35,764 nt of DNA. Source: an uncultured Clostridia bacterium. GTDB taxonomy: Bacteria; Bacillota; Clostridia; Oscillospirales; Acutalibacteraceae. The notes under the pieces were generated by a model that worked only from the letters and a program-made list of their open reading frames with translations, was not told where the DNA came from and ran no database searches. Positions 34,374-35,764 of this stretch are shown piece after piece (position 1 is the stretch's first letter; each line of letters starts with the position of its first letter). Where the stretch lies: the NCBI GenBank assembly GCA_947169815.1, contig CAMVRG010000004.1, positions 1 to 35,764 on the forward strand. The letters run 5' to 3'. The translations under genes were made by a program, and so were the position numbers.

Positions 34374-35150
34374 TTATTTGAGGAGGTTTTCATAAATAAT
34401 TCTGTCCTCATCCTTAAACACGTTGAATATAACTTTAATTTTACTGTTCGTTTCTTTTTTGTACTCTCTTACCGTATCAACCGCGATTTTTGCCGCTTCT
34501 TTCTGAGGAAAGCCGAATACGCCAGTTGAAATACAGCAAAAAGCGACGCTTTCTATTCCGTTTTCTTCTGCGATTTCAAGGCAGGAGCGGTAGCAGGATT
34601 TGAGGAGTCTTTTATGCTCGCCGCTCAGTTCTATGTTTACTATCGGTCCTACTGTATGAATAACGAAGTCGCAGGGAAGATTATAGGCGGGAGTTATTTT
34701 TGCGCGCCCCGTCGGCTCCTCATAGCCCTGTGCCGTCATAAGCTCGTGGCATTTATTACGAAGCGCAAGCCCCGAATACGTATGAATACAGTTATCTATA
34801 CAGTTATGAAGCGGGTGGAAGCAGCCGAGAAGCTGAGAGTTAGCCGCGTTAACTATTGCGCCGCATTTAAGCGTGGTTATATCGCCCTGCCAGAGATAAA
34901 TATCCTCCTCAATCGGCTCAAGGCTTTTTATATCCGTTATTCCCTTTGTCTTGATTTCATCTTTAAGATATTCGTTTTGAATTTTTAAAAATTCATCGCT
35001 GAGCGGAGCGGGCATACGGATATTCATAAGCGCGCGGAGAAGATTTTTCTGTTCCTCAGCCGTCATATTTTCCTTATAGTAGCCCGAAAGCCTGCTACTT
35101 TCATTAAGTAATTCCTTAATTAAAAAAATTCGTCTTTCGCTTTGAGTCAT
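34374..35150 (-). CDS. Zn-macrodomain protein-ADP-ribose hydrolase
   Basis: 258 aa; LWQGDITTLKCGAIVNAANSQLLGCFHPLHNCIDNCIHTYSG...GRAKITPAYNLPCDFVIHTVGP...CCISTGVFGFPQ. Confidence 0.9.
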   Translation of the reverse strand: MTQSERRIFLIKELLNESSRLSGYYKENMTAEEQKNLLRALMNIRMPAPLSDEFLKIQNEYLKDEIKTKGITDIKSLEPIEEDIYLWQGDITTLKCGAIVNAANSQLLGCFHPLHNCIDNCIHTYSGLALRNKCHELMTAQGYEEPTGRAKITPAYNLPCDFVIHTVGPIVNIELSGEHKRLLKSCYRSCLEIAEENGIESVAFCCISTGVFGFPQKEAAKIAVDTVREYKKETNSKIKVIFNVFKDEDRIIYENLLK

Positions 35151-35213
35151 AATATCACCGCTTTAAGTATAGCATATTTTTAAATTTAAATAAAGTCCGA
35201 GGATTTTATGCGC

Positions 35214-35241
35214 TTGACAACGGCTGTTAATATGGTAATAT
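35214..35241 (+). promoter_or_regulatory. Sigma-A-like promoter for pfk
   Basis: TTGACA-N16-TAATAT. Confidence 0.65.
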
Positions 35242-35274
35242 ATATCCGAAAATAAAAAACTTTTAAGGTGAACT

Positions 35275-35764
35275 ATGAACAAAAATATGATAATAGGACA
35301 GTCGGGAGGCCCGACGGCTGTAATAAATTCAAGCCTTGCGGGAGCGATAGAATACGCTCTTTTGAGCGATAAGGTTGAAAATATTTACGGAATGATAAAC
35401 GGAATAGAAGGGCTTATGGAGGAAAACATTATAAGTCTTTCGGCGATGTTTAAAAATCTTCCTCACGAGCTCAACCGACTTAAGCATTCTCCCGCGATGT
35501 TCCTCGGCTCCTGCCGCTTTAAGCTTTCGGGAAACGAGGAGGAATATAAGAGAATATTCGAGGTGCTTGATTATTATGAAATCGGCTACTTTGTTTATAT
35601 CGGCGGTAACGATTCGATGGATACGGTTAAAAAGCTTTCGGATTACGCGGCTGAAATCAAAAGCGATATAAGAGTAGTCGGAATACCTAAAACTATTGAT
35701 AACGACCTCGTAGGTATTGACCACTCGCCCGGCTTCGGCTCGGCGGCAAAATATATAGCAACCT
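35275..35764 (+). CDS. 6-phosphofructokinase, PPi-type (3'-truncated by window end)
   Basis: MNKNMIIGQSGGPTAVINSSLAGAIEYAL...YIGGNDSMDTVKKLSDYA...VVGIPKTIDNDLVGIDHSPGFGSAAKYIAT. Confidence 0.9.
   Translation, partial: MNKNMIIGQSGGPTAVINSSLAGAIEYALLSDKVENIYGMINGIEGLMEENIISLSAMFKNLPHELNRLKHSPAMFLGSCRFKLSGNEEEYKRIFEVLDYYEIGYFVYIGGNDSMDTVKKLSDYAAEIKSDIRVVGIPKTIDNDLVGIDHSPGFGSAAKYIAT

Larger units (their letters stand above)
34052..34379. repeat. Long imperfect inverted repeat flanking ~245 bp with nested hairpins (MITE-like or structured element)
   Basis: Left AAATAAAAAAAGAGCAGGAAGGGGCGCCCGTCATAAAGAA (34052-34091) vs reverse complement of right arm AAATAAAAAGAGCAGGAAGGGGCGCCC[TTGGGGCGCCC]GTCATAAGGAA (34329-34379). 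Confidence 0.8.

Noticed and set aside
34207-34395. 62-aa ORF inside the nested inverted-repeat element
   Set aside because: Runs through hairpins and the right repeat arm, has no RBS and no recognisable motif.
1-35764. CRISPR arrays, rRNA genes, transposase/IS elements
   Set aside because: No regularly spaced repeats, rRNA-like sequence or transposase-like ORF was noticed in the window.

Overview
Chromosomal window from a Clostridia/Oscillospiraceae-like Firmicute (taxonomy inferred from gene content only). Most of it is housekeeping and metabolic: a domain-permuted GH3 beta-glucosidase (5' end outside the window), tRNA-Val(TAC), mrnC-obg, split transketolase, a feoA-feoA-feoB iron operon with four near-identical palindromes, NhaC antiporter, EamA transporter, DUF1858, DUF1846, a large secreted S8 peptidase, a DUF1624-type acyltransferase-like membrane protein, a GH28 glycosidase, a SecB-like protein, DUF6472, DUF1015, a membrane-embedded M28 peptidase, a flavodoxin-fold reductase, a Zn-macrodomain protein, and the start of a PPi-type phosphofructokinase. 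The standout is a compact cluster at ~19.88-30.55 kb. It encodes a PBSX/Mu-like packaging and head module (short TerS, TerL, portal, protease/scaffold, decoration, capsid, connectors) and a baseplate/fibre module (LysM hub, gpD-like, spike, gp25, gpJ, YmfQ-like, fibre). I see no tail sheath, tail tube, tape measure, lysis, integrase, replication or repressor gene. All ORFs are intact and mostly overlap at start/stop codons. The small terminase appears to lack an N-terminal HTH. Upstream, instead of a clear sigma-A -35, there are two 19-bp direct repeats 61 bp apart. I propose a domesticated, GTA-like or miniature-tail particle locus. A second oddity is a ~325-bp intergenic element at ~34.05-34.38 kb made of nested inverted repeats (MITE-like or structured). 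All family calls come from reading translated motifs; no database search was run.
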